Shown here piece by piece: positions 1-5,873 of a DNA stretch of 9,662 nt (position 1 is the stretch's first letter; each line of letters opens with the position of its first letter). The position numbers and the translations under genes are program-made. The notes below the pieces were generated by a model. The model was not told where the DNA came from, searched no databases, and saw only the letters and a list, made by a program, of their open reading frames with translations. Source of the DNA: CAYLZO01 sp964387775 (lineage in GTDB: Bacteria > Chloroflexota > Anaerolineae > JAAYZQ01); assembly GCA_964387775.1 (NCBI GenBank), contig CAYLZO010000208.1:1-9662 (forward strand), given 5' to 3'.

Positions 1-363
1 AGCCAGGGCTTCTTCCATCCGCTCCTGTGAGGGTTCGTGCATTCCCAGTTGCAGGTAGTCCTGGACCTTGAGCCCTTCGAAGCGGGCCGGGTCCTGCCAG
101 GCCAGGGTCAGCCCCAGCCGGGCCCGCTCGGTGATCGACAGGCGGGTGACGTCCTGTCCATCCAACAGAACGTGTCCCTCCGATGGAACATAACCCGCGC
201 AGCCCATCAGGGTGTAGGCCAGGGACGACTTGCCGGAGCCGTTGCGGCCCAGCAGGCCGTACACCTGGCCGGCCTGTACCTGGAGCGTCACGCCGCGCAG
301 GATCGCCTGCCCGCCGCGCTCCAGGCGCAGGCCTTCCACTTGCAGAAGCTGACCGTCGTTCAT
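1..363 (-). CDS. SufC-like ABC ATPase (3' end beyond window)
   Basis: The first 121 residues of an ABC-type ATPase; the rest lies beyond base 1. The Walker A motif GRNGSGKSS is at residues 39-47, and the Q-loop region (LAWQDP) is around residues 87-92. The stretch from GYVPSEGHVLLDG through the Q-loop follows the SufC pattern, in which the ATPase powers the SufB/D Fe-S scaffold in the cytosol, better than that of transporter ATPases. The ATG overlaps the stop of the preceding 94-residue gene as ATGA, so translation is probably coupled. Spacing from AAGGAG to this ATG is only 1 base, which also favours coupling over independent initiation. Walker B, the signature motif and any SufB/D partner lie outside the window, so a different ABC function cannot be excluded. 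Confidence 0.85.
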   Translation of the reverse strand, partial: MNDGQLLQVEGLRLERGGQAILRGVTLQVQAGQVYGLLGRNGSGKSSLAYTLMGCAGYVPSEGHVLLDGQDVTRLSITERARLGLTLAWQDPARFEGLKVQDYLQLGMHEPSQERMEEALA

Positions 364-644
364 GCTCCTTGCCTTGCCGCCCGATAGGCGGTGTACTCTC
401 TCAGCAAAGCCGCCTTGTAGTCCTCCTCGTCGCCGCGGGCCACATAGTTGCTGGCCTGGATCCTGGCCAGCAGCTCGTCGGCGGCCGCCGGCCCGGGTTG
501 GCGATTCCGGGCGTGGAGCTGCTCGAGTGCTTCCTCCAGCCCCACCAGGCCGATGATCGCGTTCCCGATCCGGATCTGTTTCACCCGCTCATTGCCGCCA
601 CAGCAACTGGCTTGCCGCCACATATCCGGTCCTCGTCCGGGCAT
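360..644 (-). CDS. 94-residue protein with N-terminal CC motif, paralogous to the ferredoxin N-domain
   Basis: No family name recognised. The start is well supported by AAGGAGG about 7 bases before the ATG. Residues 21-88 align without gaps to residues 11-78 of the ferredoxin encoded at 2679-3221, with about 29 of 68 identical by my hand count. Shared blocks include IGLVGL/VGLWGL, LLAR, NYV and ALLREY. The N-terminus carries MW at 8-9, adjacent cysteines C14-C15 and GG at 16-17. Unlike the ferredoxin, it has no 4Fe-4S motifs. It sits between a Crp-like sensor and a SufC-like ATPase and overlaps the latter by 4 bases. I infer a small partner or adaptor for Fe-S or metal handling. The function is unproven. 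Confidence 0.85.
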   Translation of the reverse strand: MPGRGPDMWRQASCCGGNERVKQIRIGNAIIGLVGLEEALEQLHARNRQPGPAAADELLARIQASNYVARGDEEDYKAALLREYTAYRAARQGA

Positions 645-662
645 GATCTTACCTCCTTAAAG

Positions 663-682
663 CAAGGGGCTCAGCCCTCTTG
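663..682 (-). other. Hairpin spanning the stop codon of the Crp-like gene
   Basis: An imperfect inverted repeat: arms CAAG-GGGC on one side and GCCC-CTTG on the other, with one bulged base and a 3-base loop made of the TGA stop. On the minus strand it is followed by only a short T run (CTTTAAGG). It is therefore a weak terminator or RNA-processing hairpin at best, and may be incidental in GC-rich DNA. Confidence 0.3.
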
Positions 683-1183
683 TCGCTCTTTGAAGGCCTG
701 TATTTCGGCATCGGCCCACTGGCACTCCTCCGCACCCAGCACCACCCGGTCGGCCGCGTTCCGCGGGCACAGACCCACATCCTGCAACAGGGCGTACAGG
801 CAAGCGACCGCACATTCCATGAGAAGCCGCCCTGTCTCGGAATACATCAGTCGCGACAGGTCGATGGCGATCAACCGCGTCGGCGTCTGGCAGCAAACCT
901 GTACGGTCAGCCGCTCCTCCCGTGCGACGGGGCGCCAGCCGAAAAGGTGACCCGGCTCATCCACCACCACGATCGCCTCGCCGCCACAGGCAGAGCCCGG
1001 GCACAGCCACACGGTGAGCATCACCCGCCCTTCCTGCAGGACGTACAGGCGGTCTTTTCTCATGGGAATCGCCTGCCCGGCCTGGTAGGTTTCCTCGCTG
1101 CTGGCCCGCGCCGCAGTCCGCAAGCGGCGGTCCGGCAGCGAAGCCAGGACCGGACAGCCACGCAAGTGCTCGACCGCTACCAC
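671..1183 (-). CDS. Crp/Fnr-like cyclic-nucleotide-binding-fold sensor without HTH
   Basis: A 170-residue protein with a GTG start and GGGGGAGG about 7 bases upstream. Residues 7-110 follow the Crp/Fnr effector-domain pattern: LRGCPVLASLPDRRL at the start, then LYVLQEGRVMLTV, DEPGHLFGW at 75-83 and the PTRLIAID strand at 101-108. The usual Crp helix-turn-helix of about 70 residues is absent; the chain ends after what looks like the dimer helix. Nine cysteines (10, 61, 66, 97, 98, 124, 128, 139, 154) are many for this domain. A cyclic-nucleotide phosphate-binding motif is not obvious. It follows xdhC by 36 bases. I infer a redox, metal or ligand sensor acting through a partner protein, or a degenerate regulator. 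Confidence 0.75.
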   Translation of the reverse strand: MVAVEHLRGCPVLASLPDRRLRTAARASSEETYQAGQAIPMRKDRLYVLQEGRVMLTVWLCPGSACGGEAIVVVDEPGHLFGWRPVAREERLTVQVCCQTPTRLIAIDLSRLMYSETGRLLMECAVACLYALLQDVGLCPRNAADRVVLGAEECQWADAEIQAFKERQEG

Positions 1184-1219
1184 CGTCCACCTCCCCCAAC
1201 ACCAAACCGCCGCGGACCT

Positions 1220-2017
1220 TCAGCCGTCTCCGGCCACTCGCTCAGATCCCAGGGCCCGCGGCAGACCCGTCCCGCCGTGGCGCACCTGGACGACTTCGGC
1301 CAGGATGGCCAGGGCGATCTCTTCCGGGCTGCGCCCGCCCAGGTCCAGCCCGATGGGGGCGCGCACCCGGGCCAACTGCCCGTCAGCCACGCCATCGGCG
1401 CGCAGGTGGTCAAAGATGGTCTGCACCTTGCGCCGGCTGCCGATCATGCCCACGTAGGCCGCCGGCGTGTCCAACACCTGGCGCAGGGTCTGCTCGTCGC
1501 TGACGTGGGTCTGGGTAATGATCACCACGTAGGTCCAGGGCGTGGTCGCCGCCGGATCGAACTGGGGCACCGTGGCCCGTTCCGGCTGCACATCCACCAC
1601 CTGGACCTGAAAGCCGACGATGCGCGCCATCTCAGCCAGGGGCCGGCCCAGATGCCCGCCGCCGACGATGAGCAGGGTGGGGATGGGATTGTAGACCTCG
1701 ATGAAGAAGGTGACGTCGCCGCCGCACAGCGTGCCCAACGCGTCCGGCCCCTCCTCGCGCAGTGTGGAGTGAAACAGCCGGGAACGGCCCTCCTGCAGAG
1801 CTAGCATAGCCTCCTCACGCACCCGTTGCTCCAGCTCGCCCCCGCCGACGTTGCCGACAGCAGAGCCGCCTGTGTCGCTCCCAGGCGGCGCGGGCCGTAC
1901 CAACAGCTTGAAGCCCACCTGAGCCGGCGAGGCGCCCTGCACGTCGACCACCGTCACCAGGGCCACCGGCTCGTTGCGCTCCAGGGCCTCGGTCAGTGCC
2001 ACAATCACATCTCTCAC
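1220..2017 (-). CDS. XdhC/CoxI family protein
   Basis: Predicted 265 residues. XdhC proteins help insert sulfurated molybdenum cofactor into xanthine-dehydrogenase-type hydroxylases; related CoxI proteins accompany molybdenum CO dehydrogenase. The N-terminal XdhC/CoxI domain contains GNVGGGELE (55-63) and CGG at 98-100. The C-terminal Rossmann-type domain begins at LLIVGGGHLG (115-124), with YVGMIGSRRK (188-197) and IGLDLGGRSPEEIALAILAE (222-241). The GTG at 2017 is preferred over the upstream in-frame codon at 2065 because GAGGGGGG lies just before it and it overlaps the arsR stop as GTGA. No molybdenum hydroxylase is visible here, so the client enzyme is unknown. Confidence 0.92.
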   Translation of the reverse strand: MRDVIVALTEALERNEPVALVTVVDVQGASPAQVGFKLLVRPAPPGSDTGGSAVGNVGGGELEQRVREEAMLALQEGRSRLFHSTLREEGPDALGTLCGGDVTFFIEVYNPIPTLLIVGGGHLGRPLAEMARIVGFQVQVVDVQPERATVPQFDPAATTPWTYVVIITQTHVSDEQTLRQVLDTPAAYVGMIGSRRKVQTIFDHLRADGVADGQLARVRAPIGLDLGGRSPEEIALAILAEVVQVRHGGTGLPRALGSERVAGDG

Positions 2018-2310
2018 GATCCCCCCTCGTCTCCGGTAAATGGTTTCACCAACCGCCTCGTGCACTTTTCCAGGCAGCAGCGGTTGACCGTGTAGTAAAC
2101 CTGCTTCCCCTCCCGCCGGGCCACGACCAGCCCGGCGCGGCGCAACAGGCCCAGGTGATAGGAGATGGTCGGCTGAGTCTGGTCAAAGCACGTAACCATC
2201 TCTCCCACGTTCATCTCCCCCTGCTGCAGAAGCTCCAGGATGGCCTGGCGGGTCTCGTCGGCCAGGGCCTTGACAAAATCCTCGTAGCGGCAGCAGGTGA
2301 TCTCGTCCAC
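2014..2310 (-). CDS. ArsR-family winged-helix repressor with clustered cysteines
   Basis: A 98-residue SmtB/ArsR-type metalloregulator. The typical pattern runs ALADETRQAILELL (15-28), then a recognition helix TQPTISYHLGLLRRAGLV (45-62) and a wing REGKQVYYTV (66-75). Cysteines sit at C6-C7, C41, C78-C79 and C83. C41 is close to the helix used for metal sensing in some ArsR proteins, and the CCxxxC at the C-terminus could complete a thiolate site for a soft metal or metalloid. The GTG start has GAGGG upstream. The stop overlaps the xdhC start, so the two are likely translated together. The ligand and operator are unknown; local autoregulation is plausible. Confidence 0.92.
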   Translation of the reverse strand: MDEITCCRYEDFVKALADETRQAILELLQQGEMNVGEMVTCFDQTQPTISYHLGLLRRAGLVVARREGKQVYYTVNRCCLEKCTRRLVKPFTGDEGGS

Positions 2311-2326
2311 GAATTCATTCCCTCAA

Positions 2327-2340
2327 AGCACGCAAGTGCT
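2327..2340. promoter_or_regulatory. Small palindrome before arsR (possible operator)
   Basis: Inverted repeat AGCAC-GCAA-GTGCT, ending 17 bases upstream of the arsR GTG and touching the stop codon of the preceding gene. ArsR proteins bind imperfect palindromes near their own start, so an operator is possible. The arms are only 5 bases, and a weak hairpin between two genes is equally likely. Confidence 0.25.
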
Positions 2341-2537
2341 CAGATCTTGAGATAGCGGATCGGCACGTCGAACTCGATCCGGAACCTCCCATAGTCCTCG
2401 ATGTAGAACGTGAATCCCTGGCTGGCAGGCCGCAGGTTGTTCCACATCTCCCACGGCACATAGATGGTGCCGTAGCGGCGCGCAAACTCGCCGACCTGGA
2501 TCGCCAGGTAGTCCTCTGGATTGTCAGGCTTACCCAC
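2340..2537 (-). CDS. Hypothetical small protein (65 residues)
   Basis: No family recognised. The sequence looks like a real soluble domain: mixed charged and aromatic residues, with segments such as YGTIYVPWEMWNNLRP and FTFYIEDYGRFRIEFDVPI that read as beta strands. The start is uncertain. The GTG at 2537 is the best codon, but the nearest GAGG lies about 14 bases upstream. The frame stays open back to a tandem TGATGA (2565-2570) that ends the 32-residue ORF in the same frame. It lies 29 bases before arsR and has no cysteines. Its role is unknown; its position suggests a function tied to the ferredoxin or ArsR. Confidence 0.55.
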   Translation of the reverse strand: MGKPDNPEDYLAIQVGEFARRYGTIYVPWEMWNNLRPASQGFTFYIEDYGRFRIEFDVPIRYLKI

Positions 2538-2567
2538 CCGACCGGATGGGACCTCACCGGCCAGTCA

Positions 2568-2666
2568 TCAATTGACCACCAGCAGTTGACGGGTGATGGT
2601 CAGCGCCCCACCCTGTTCCTTCAGGTATTGCTTGAGCCAGTTGGATTTGGTCTTGGCCAGAATCAT
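2568..2666 (-). CDS. Micro-ORF, 32 residues, after the ferredoxin gene
   Basis: Begins with ATG 5 bases after GAGGAG, a strong ribosome binding site, 12 bases beyond the ferredoxin stop. It encodes a short basic peptide beginning MILAKTKSNWLKQYLKEQ and ending LLVVN. It ends with TGA TGA, after which the same frame stays open into the 65-residue ORF. No family recognised. It may be a genuine small protein, a leader that couples the downstream gene, or the remnant N-terminus of a longer protein. Confidence 0.5.
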   Translation of the reverse strand: MILAKTKSNWLKQYLKEQGGALTITRQLLVVN

Positions 2667-2678
2667 GAGTTCTCCTCG

Positions 2679-3221
2679 TTACCTGTCCAGCCGGGCCAGC
2701 GTCTCCCGGGGCGGGAAGCGGATGGCCCCCCGCTTGCACACCTTCGCACAGGCATCGCAGCCCACCAGGCAGTTGAAGGGATCGACGACGATGGCCTTGT
2801 GGCTGGCCTCGTCCAGGTCATACACGTCGTAGGCGCAGAAGGCCAGGCAGTCGCCGCAGCCGTCGCAACGGTCAGGATAGATGCTCGGGTACCAGGGCAC
2901 CTGCTCGCGGGGCTTGCCGCGCCAGGTCCTGGGCGAGACCCGGCGTACACGCTTGATTGCTCCGAGGCTGTCCTCCTCTTGCTCTTTCCAGTAGCGTCGG
3001 TACTCCCTCAACAGTGCTTCCTCGTACAACGGCCGGGCGTTGGGAAAGACATAGTTGTCCCGCTCGACCCTCGCCAGCAGTGTGGGCGCCAGATCGGCCG
3101 CCGGCTCCTGCCCTGCGGCGTGCAGCTCCTCAAAGTGCTCCTTCAGCCCCCACAGCCCCACCATCTGCTCGCCGACCAGGATCTGCCGAAAACTCAATTG
3201 GGCCACCGATCCGCCTCTCAT
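2679..3221 (-). CDS. Two-cluster 4Fe-4S ferredoxin with novel N-terminal domain
   Basis: 180 residues counted from the ATG at 3221. The N-terminal domain (about residues 11-78) is shared with the 94-residue protein at 360-644. A basic linker (about 85-110) leads to a ferredoxin domain with C119-x2-C122-x2-C125-x3-C129 and C151-x3-C155-x2-C158-x3-C162, enough for two 4Fe-4S clusters. The likely role is cytosolic electron transfer. The start is odd. The ATG at 3221 lacks a ribosome binding site. A GTG at 3260 in the same frame has GGGAGG 5 bases upstream but meets an in-frame TGA (3222-3224) directly before the ATG. The product may therefore be 193 residues with a recoded codon 13, or it may depend on reinitiation. 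It follows the PF04060-type Fe-S gene. Confidence 0.9.
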   Translation of the reverse strand: MRGGSVAQLSFRQILVGEQMVGLWGLKEHFEELHAAGQEPAADLAPTLLARVERDNYVFPNARPLYEEALLREYRRYWKEQEEDSLGAIKRVRRVSPRTWRGKPREQVPWYPSIYPDRCDGCGDCLAFCAYDVYDLDEASHKAIVVDPFNCLVGCDACAKVCKRGAIRFPPRETLARLDR

Positions 3222-3271
3222 TCAGGCCAGCAGCCACATCTGCGCCAACGGGTCATTCACCTACACCTCCC
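3219..3271 (-). other. Leader with strong RBS, GTG start and in-frame TGA before the ferredoxin (possible Sec recoding)
   Basis: GGGAGG (3266-3271) is followed after 5 bases by GTG (3258-3260), then codons reading VNDPLAQMWLLA, then TGA (3222-3224), then the ferredoxin ATG. Numbered from this GTG, MW at 8-9, A at 12 and GG at 16-17 fall exactly where they do in the paralogue at 360-644. There, codon 13 is Ser, followed by Cys-Cys. This suggests the leader is part of the protein and the TGA is either decoded (for example as selenocysteine) or a nonsense mutation. By eye I see only short (3-5 bp) stems downstream and no clear SECIS hairpin. A leader peptide with reinitiation is the main alternative. 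Confidence 0.5.
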
Positions 3272-3812
3272 GCCGGCCGATGGCCGGCAGGTCGACTGCG
3301 AGCATCTCTGCCAGTTGTGCCTGCTGTTCCGCATATTGTGGTTCGCTCAGCACGATGCAGTCCTCCAATCGTACCTGGCCCGTCACCAGCTTGTTGGCAA
3401 AGACAAAACAGGAGACTTTACCACAGGCCTTGCAGTTGGTGCGCGGCAGCAGTTTGTAGACCTCCATCATCCCCGGCCGGCGGCGCACCTCGTAGCTCGG
3501 CTCGAGCTCGGCGCGGCGCTCCCAGGTGCGGTTGACCAGCCTGACCAGGCCCTCGACTTCCCGGATGGCCGCCTCCCGATCGGGGACGTTGCTGACGGCG
3601 ATCTGGGTTGGGTGGAAGGCGATGTTGTGGCCGCCCTTCTTCCAGGTGAGGGCCGGCGCGCCGGCGCTATACACCGCGCCTCGCAAGGTGGCGTTTAGAT
3701 AAGGCAATACCTCCCGGACGTCTGCCGCCAGCCGGGCGACCGCGCTGAACCGCTCCGCTCCCGGCTCACAAGGCGGCGTGAAAACCTCCAGGTCATACTT
3801 TTCGATCAACAT
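3261..3812 (-). CDS. Protein with PF04060-type four-cysteine Fe-S motif
   Basis: 183 residues from the ATG at 3812; AGGAGG lies about 10 bases upstream, and an in-frame TTG at 3818 is an alternative start. The motif LPRTNCKACGKVSCFVFANK, with C127, C130, C135 and the later C152, matches the small Fe-S domain (PF04060) found in corrinoid Fe-S proteins of CO dehydrogenase/acetyl-CoA synthase, RnfB and related proteins, where it binds a 4Fe-4S cluster. The N-terminal about 115 residues have an alpha/beta look that I do not recognise. It directly precedes the ferredoxin gene, so the two may exchange electrons. No signal peptide is visible, so it is probably cytosolic. Confidence 0.85.
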   Translation of the reverse strand: MLIEKYDLEVFTPPCEPGAERFSAVARLAADVREVLPYLNATLRGAVYSAGAPALTWKKGGHNIAFHPTQIAVSNVPDREAAIREVEGLVRLVNRTWERRAELEPSYEVRRRPGMMEVYKLLPRTNCKACGKVSCFVFANKLVTGQVRLEDCIVLSEPQYAEQQAQLAEMLAVDLPAIGRREV

Positions 3813-3867
3813 TCCCAAGGCACCTCCTGGTTACAAAATTGGCCTGACGGACTTGTCGTCTGTTTGA

Positions 3868-4590
3868 TCATAGTGCCTCGTTCCGTTTCAACCCGGCAAA
3901 GAGATCGCCTCCTCGACCGTTTCCCGCCGGCAGACGGGAGCGGGCCAACACGAACCACTCGTGGCATTCCAGCCGCTGTGCCTCCCGGATCGGATCGCCC
4001 GGATAGGGTGGAACCTGGCTGGCGTGGGCCTGCATCGCCCGCACCTTGGCCACCCGATGCGCCTCCACGTCAACGCCGACGGCCCCGGCGGGCAGAGGTG
4101 GCGCGCCCGCTACACCGCAAGCCTGCTCGGTCGCCAGCGACGGGGCCACGTGGTACAGCTTTCGGGGCGCATCCGGTCCGTGCAAGGCATCAAAGGCAGC
4201 GGTCACCCAGCGGCTGACCGCCACGTGATCCGGGTGGCCCGAGATGCCATCCGGCCCAAAGGTAATGAGAACCTTCGGCCGGACCCGGTTCAGCAGAGCT
4301 ATGAGCCGGTCCACTGCGTCTTGTGGATCCACGTCTGGCAGGCTGCCATCCCGGTACCCAAGGAAATGCACCTGGCTCGCGCCCAATTCGGCTGCCGCCC
4401 GGCACAGCTCCGCTTCGCGAAGGGCGCCCGCCTGGTCGGCAACCACACCTCCGATCCCGGCCTCACCTCTCGTCGCCGAGACAAGCACGACCTCAATCCC
4501 GGTGGCAGCATATTTCGCCAGTGTCCCGCCGGCGGCGAACGATTCGTCGTCGGGATGGGCAAACACGGCCAGCAGCCTCAATGGCTTCAT
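3868..4590 (-). CDS. PIG-L/LmbE family deacetylase
   Basis: 240 residues from the ATG at 4590. This metal-dependent family removes acetyl groups from N-acetylglucosamine-type substrates, as in MshB, BshB and PIG-L. The metal-site signature AHPDDE is at residues 11-16 and the second motif SGHPDHVAVSRW at 117-128, giving the usual His/Asp/His Zn ligands. The start just before LLAVFAHPDDE fits the family. An ATG at 4632 overlaps the upstream hydrolase stop as ATGA and would add 14 basic residues; it is a real alternative, as is a GTG at 4644. The likely partner is the glycoside hydrolase upstream, suggesting sugar or glycoconjugate metabolism. A low-molecular-weight thiol pathway is possible, but no partner gene for it is present. 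Confidence 0.92.
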   Translation of the reverse strand: MKPLRLLAVFAHPDDESFAAGGTLAKYAATGIEVVLVSATRGEAGIGGVVADQAGALREAELCRAAAELGASQVHFLGYRDGSLPDVDPQDAVDRLIALLNRVRPKVLITFGPDGISGHPDHVAVSRWVTAAFDALHGPDAPRKLYHVAPSLATEQACGVAGAPPLPAGAVGVDVEAHRVAKVRAMQAHASQVPPYPGDPIREAQRLECHEWFVLARSRLPAGNGRGGDLFAGLKRNEAL

Positions 4591-4628
4591 GATCCGCCTG
4601 CCCCGTCGCCCGCCTTGACCAGTCGGCC

Positions 4629-5873
4629 TCATTCCCTCGCCCACGTTTCGCTGTCAAACAGCGGCGTCCGCCCTTCGGCCACGCAGCGCTGGGCGTAGAC
4701 GTACATCCCCGCCGACCAGGCCTGGTGCGGGTAGCCCATCGGCCGGCCGGTGCGACCGTGACACCACTCGTTGAATTCCCACTCTTCTTCGACTCCCAAC
4801 CGGTTGACCTCGGCCAGTTTCTCCAGTTGTCGCCGGGCCTCTGCCAGCCGTCCGGCCTTGACCAGCACGGCGACGTAAAAGCCGCCAACGAAGGGCCAGA
4901 TGCCGCCGTTGTGATACTGCTCGGGCAGGTTCAGATTGTTGTTGCGATAGTACTCCCGCCAGTCCTTGCTGCCCGGATAGATGACCGGGTGCAGCACCCG
5001 CACCGGATAGGGCTCGGCGATGCCCACCTGGTGGAGATAGTCCAGGATGCGCTTCTCCTGCGCCGGGTTGGCCACACCGAACAGCACGGCCAGCAGGTTG
5101 CCGAACACGTCGCAATAGTCGCCGTAATCGCGAAAGGCGACGTAGGGCAGGAAAAAGGGCCGCTTGACCAGCACCGGGTCCACCTGGCTGAGAGTGTGCC
5201 GCCACTCGGTGTGGCCCGGGCAGGTGGGCCCCCATTCGTCCTCGTTCTCCGGCCCCACCCAGAGCACGATGCGCAGCTTGTGGCGCACGTCGGCAGCCAT
5301 CTCGGCGTAGCGCGCACCGCGCGAAGCGTCTCGCAGCGTATCGGCCATGGCGGCCATCGCTTTCAGCGCCGCGTACCACAGCACATTGTCGTACAGGATG
5401 TTGAAGCGGTTGGCCAGCAGGTCGGCCCAGTCGGCGGCCTCGTGCACCTCCAGCAGCCCACAGCCGTTCGAGTCCTGGTAACGCAGCCACAGCAGCGCCC
5501 GTTCCAACGACGGCCAGTGGTCGCGCAAGAAGGCGGCGTCGCCGGTCAACCGCTGGTTCACATAATGGCCGACGATGTACCACAGGTTCGAGTCCACCGA
5601 GCCGGCGTTGGTATGGTCCAGCCGGCCGGTGGCGACGCTGACGTTGTTGGGGATGGCCCCCAGTTCCGATTGCTGCCCGGCCAGGGTGTGCAACGAGGTA
5701 CGCAGGCAGGCCTCGTGGCCCGGGGTCAAACTGGCCCCCAGCCCGGTGATGACGCTGTCCCGCGCCCAGACGTGGGGATAGCCCTCCGGCGAGGCCATCA
5801 ATCCCAGCGGGCTGCACTCGCGGGCCAGCACCTCCTGGGCTTTTTCCAAGGCCCGTTCAGTCAACTTGCTCAT
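4629..5873 (-). CDS. GH100/amylo-alpha-1,6-glucosidase-like glycoside hydrolase
   Basis: 414 residues with GGGGAGGAAC just before the ATG. The pattern is that of an (alpha/alpha)6-barrel glycosidase: VWARDSVITGLGASL (35-49, with D39), an IPNN segment, VDSNLWYIVGHYVNQRLTGD, QYHNGGIWPFVGGFYVAVLVKAGR and a C-terminal GRTGRPMGYPHQAWSAGMYVYA. These resemble neutral/alkaline invertases (GH100) and the catalytic part of glycogen-debranching enzymes. The ARD aspartate and a late glutamate are expected catalytic residues. It is shorter than debranching enzymes and lacks their N-terminal domain. No signal peptide is seen, so it is cytosolic. The substrate (sucrose, trehalose-like or alpha-glucan) cannot be told from sequence. 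It overlaps the membrane-protein gene by 17 bases. Confidence 0.82.
   Translation of the reverse strand: MSKLTERALEKAQEVLARECSPLGLMASPEGYPHVWARDSVITGLGASLTPGHEACLRTSLHTLAGQQSELGAIPNNVSVATGRLDHTNAGSVDSNLWYIVGHYVNQRLTGDAAFLRDHWPSLERALLWLRYQDSNGCGLLEVHEAADWADLLANRFNILYDNVLWYAALKAMAAMADTLRDASRGARYAEMAADVRHKLRIVLWVGPENEDEWGPTCPGHTEWRHTLSQVDPVLVKRPFFLPYVAFRDYGDYCDVFGNLLAVLFGVANPAQEKRILDYLHQVGIAEPYPVRVLHPVIYPGSKDWREYYRNNNLNLPEQYHNGGIWPFVGGFYVAVLVKAGRLAEARRQLEKLAEVNRLGVEEEWEFNEWCHGRTGRPMGYPHQAWSAGMYVYAQRCVAEGRTPLFDSETWARE

Noticed and set aside
680..1804. A 374-codon open frame on the plus strand
   Set aside because: Antisense to the Crp-like gene and xdhC. It has no recognisable motif; its composition (His, Arg, Gln, Pro) is that of a reverse-strand shadow.
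2565..2570. Tandem TGATGA as two consecutive selenocysteines
   Set aside because: There are no homologous flanking sequences to support readthrough, and two adjacent recoded codons are improbable; separate small ORFs explain it better.
2586..3698. A 370-codon open frame on the plus strand
   Set aside because: Antisense to the ferredoxin and PF04060-type genes, whose cysteine motifs are clear on the minus strand.
3813..3867. Internal promoter in the largest intergenic gap
   Set aside because: I could not find a convincing -35/-10 pair on the minus strand; only the AGGAGG ribosome binding site is clear.
4654..5817. A 387-codon minus-strand frame inside the glycoside hydrolase gene
   Set aside because: Same strand but shifted frame of the hydrolase; Ala/Gly/Arg-rich without motifs, so it is a shadow.
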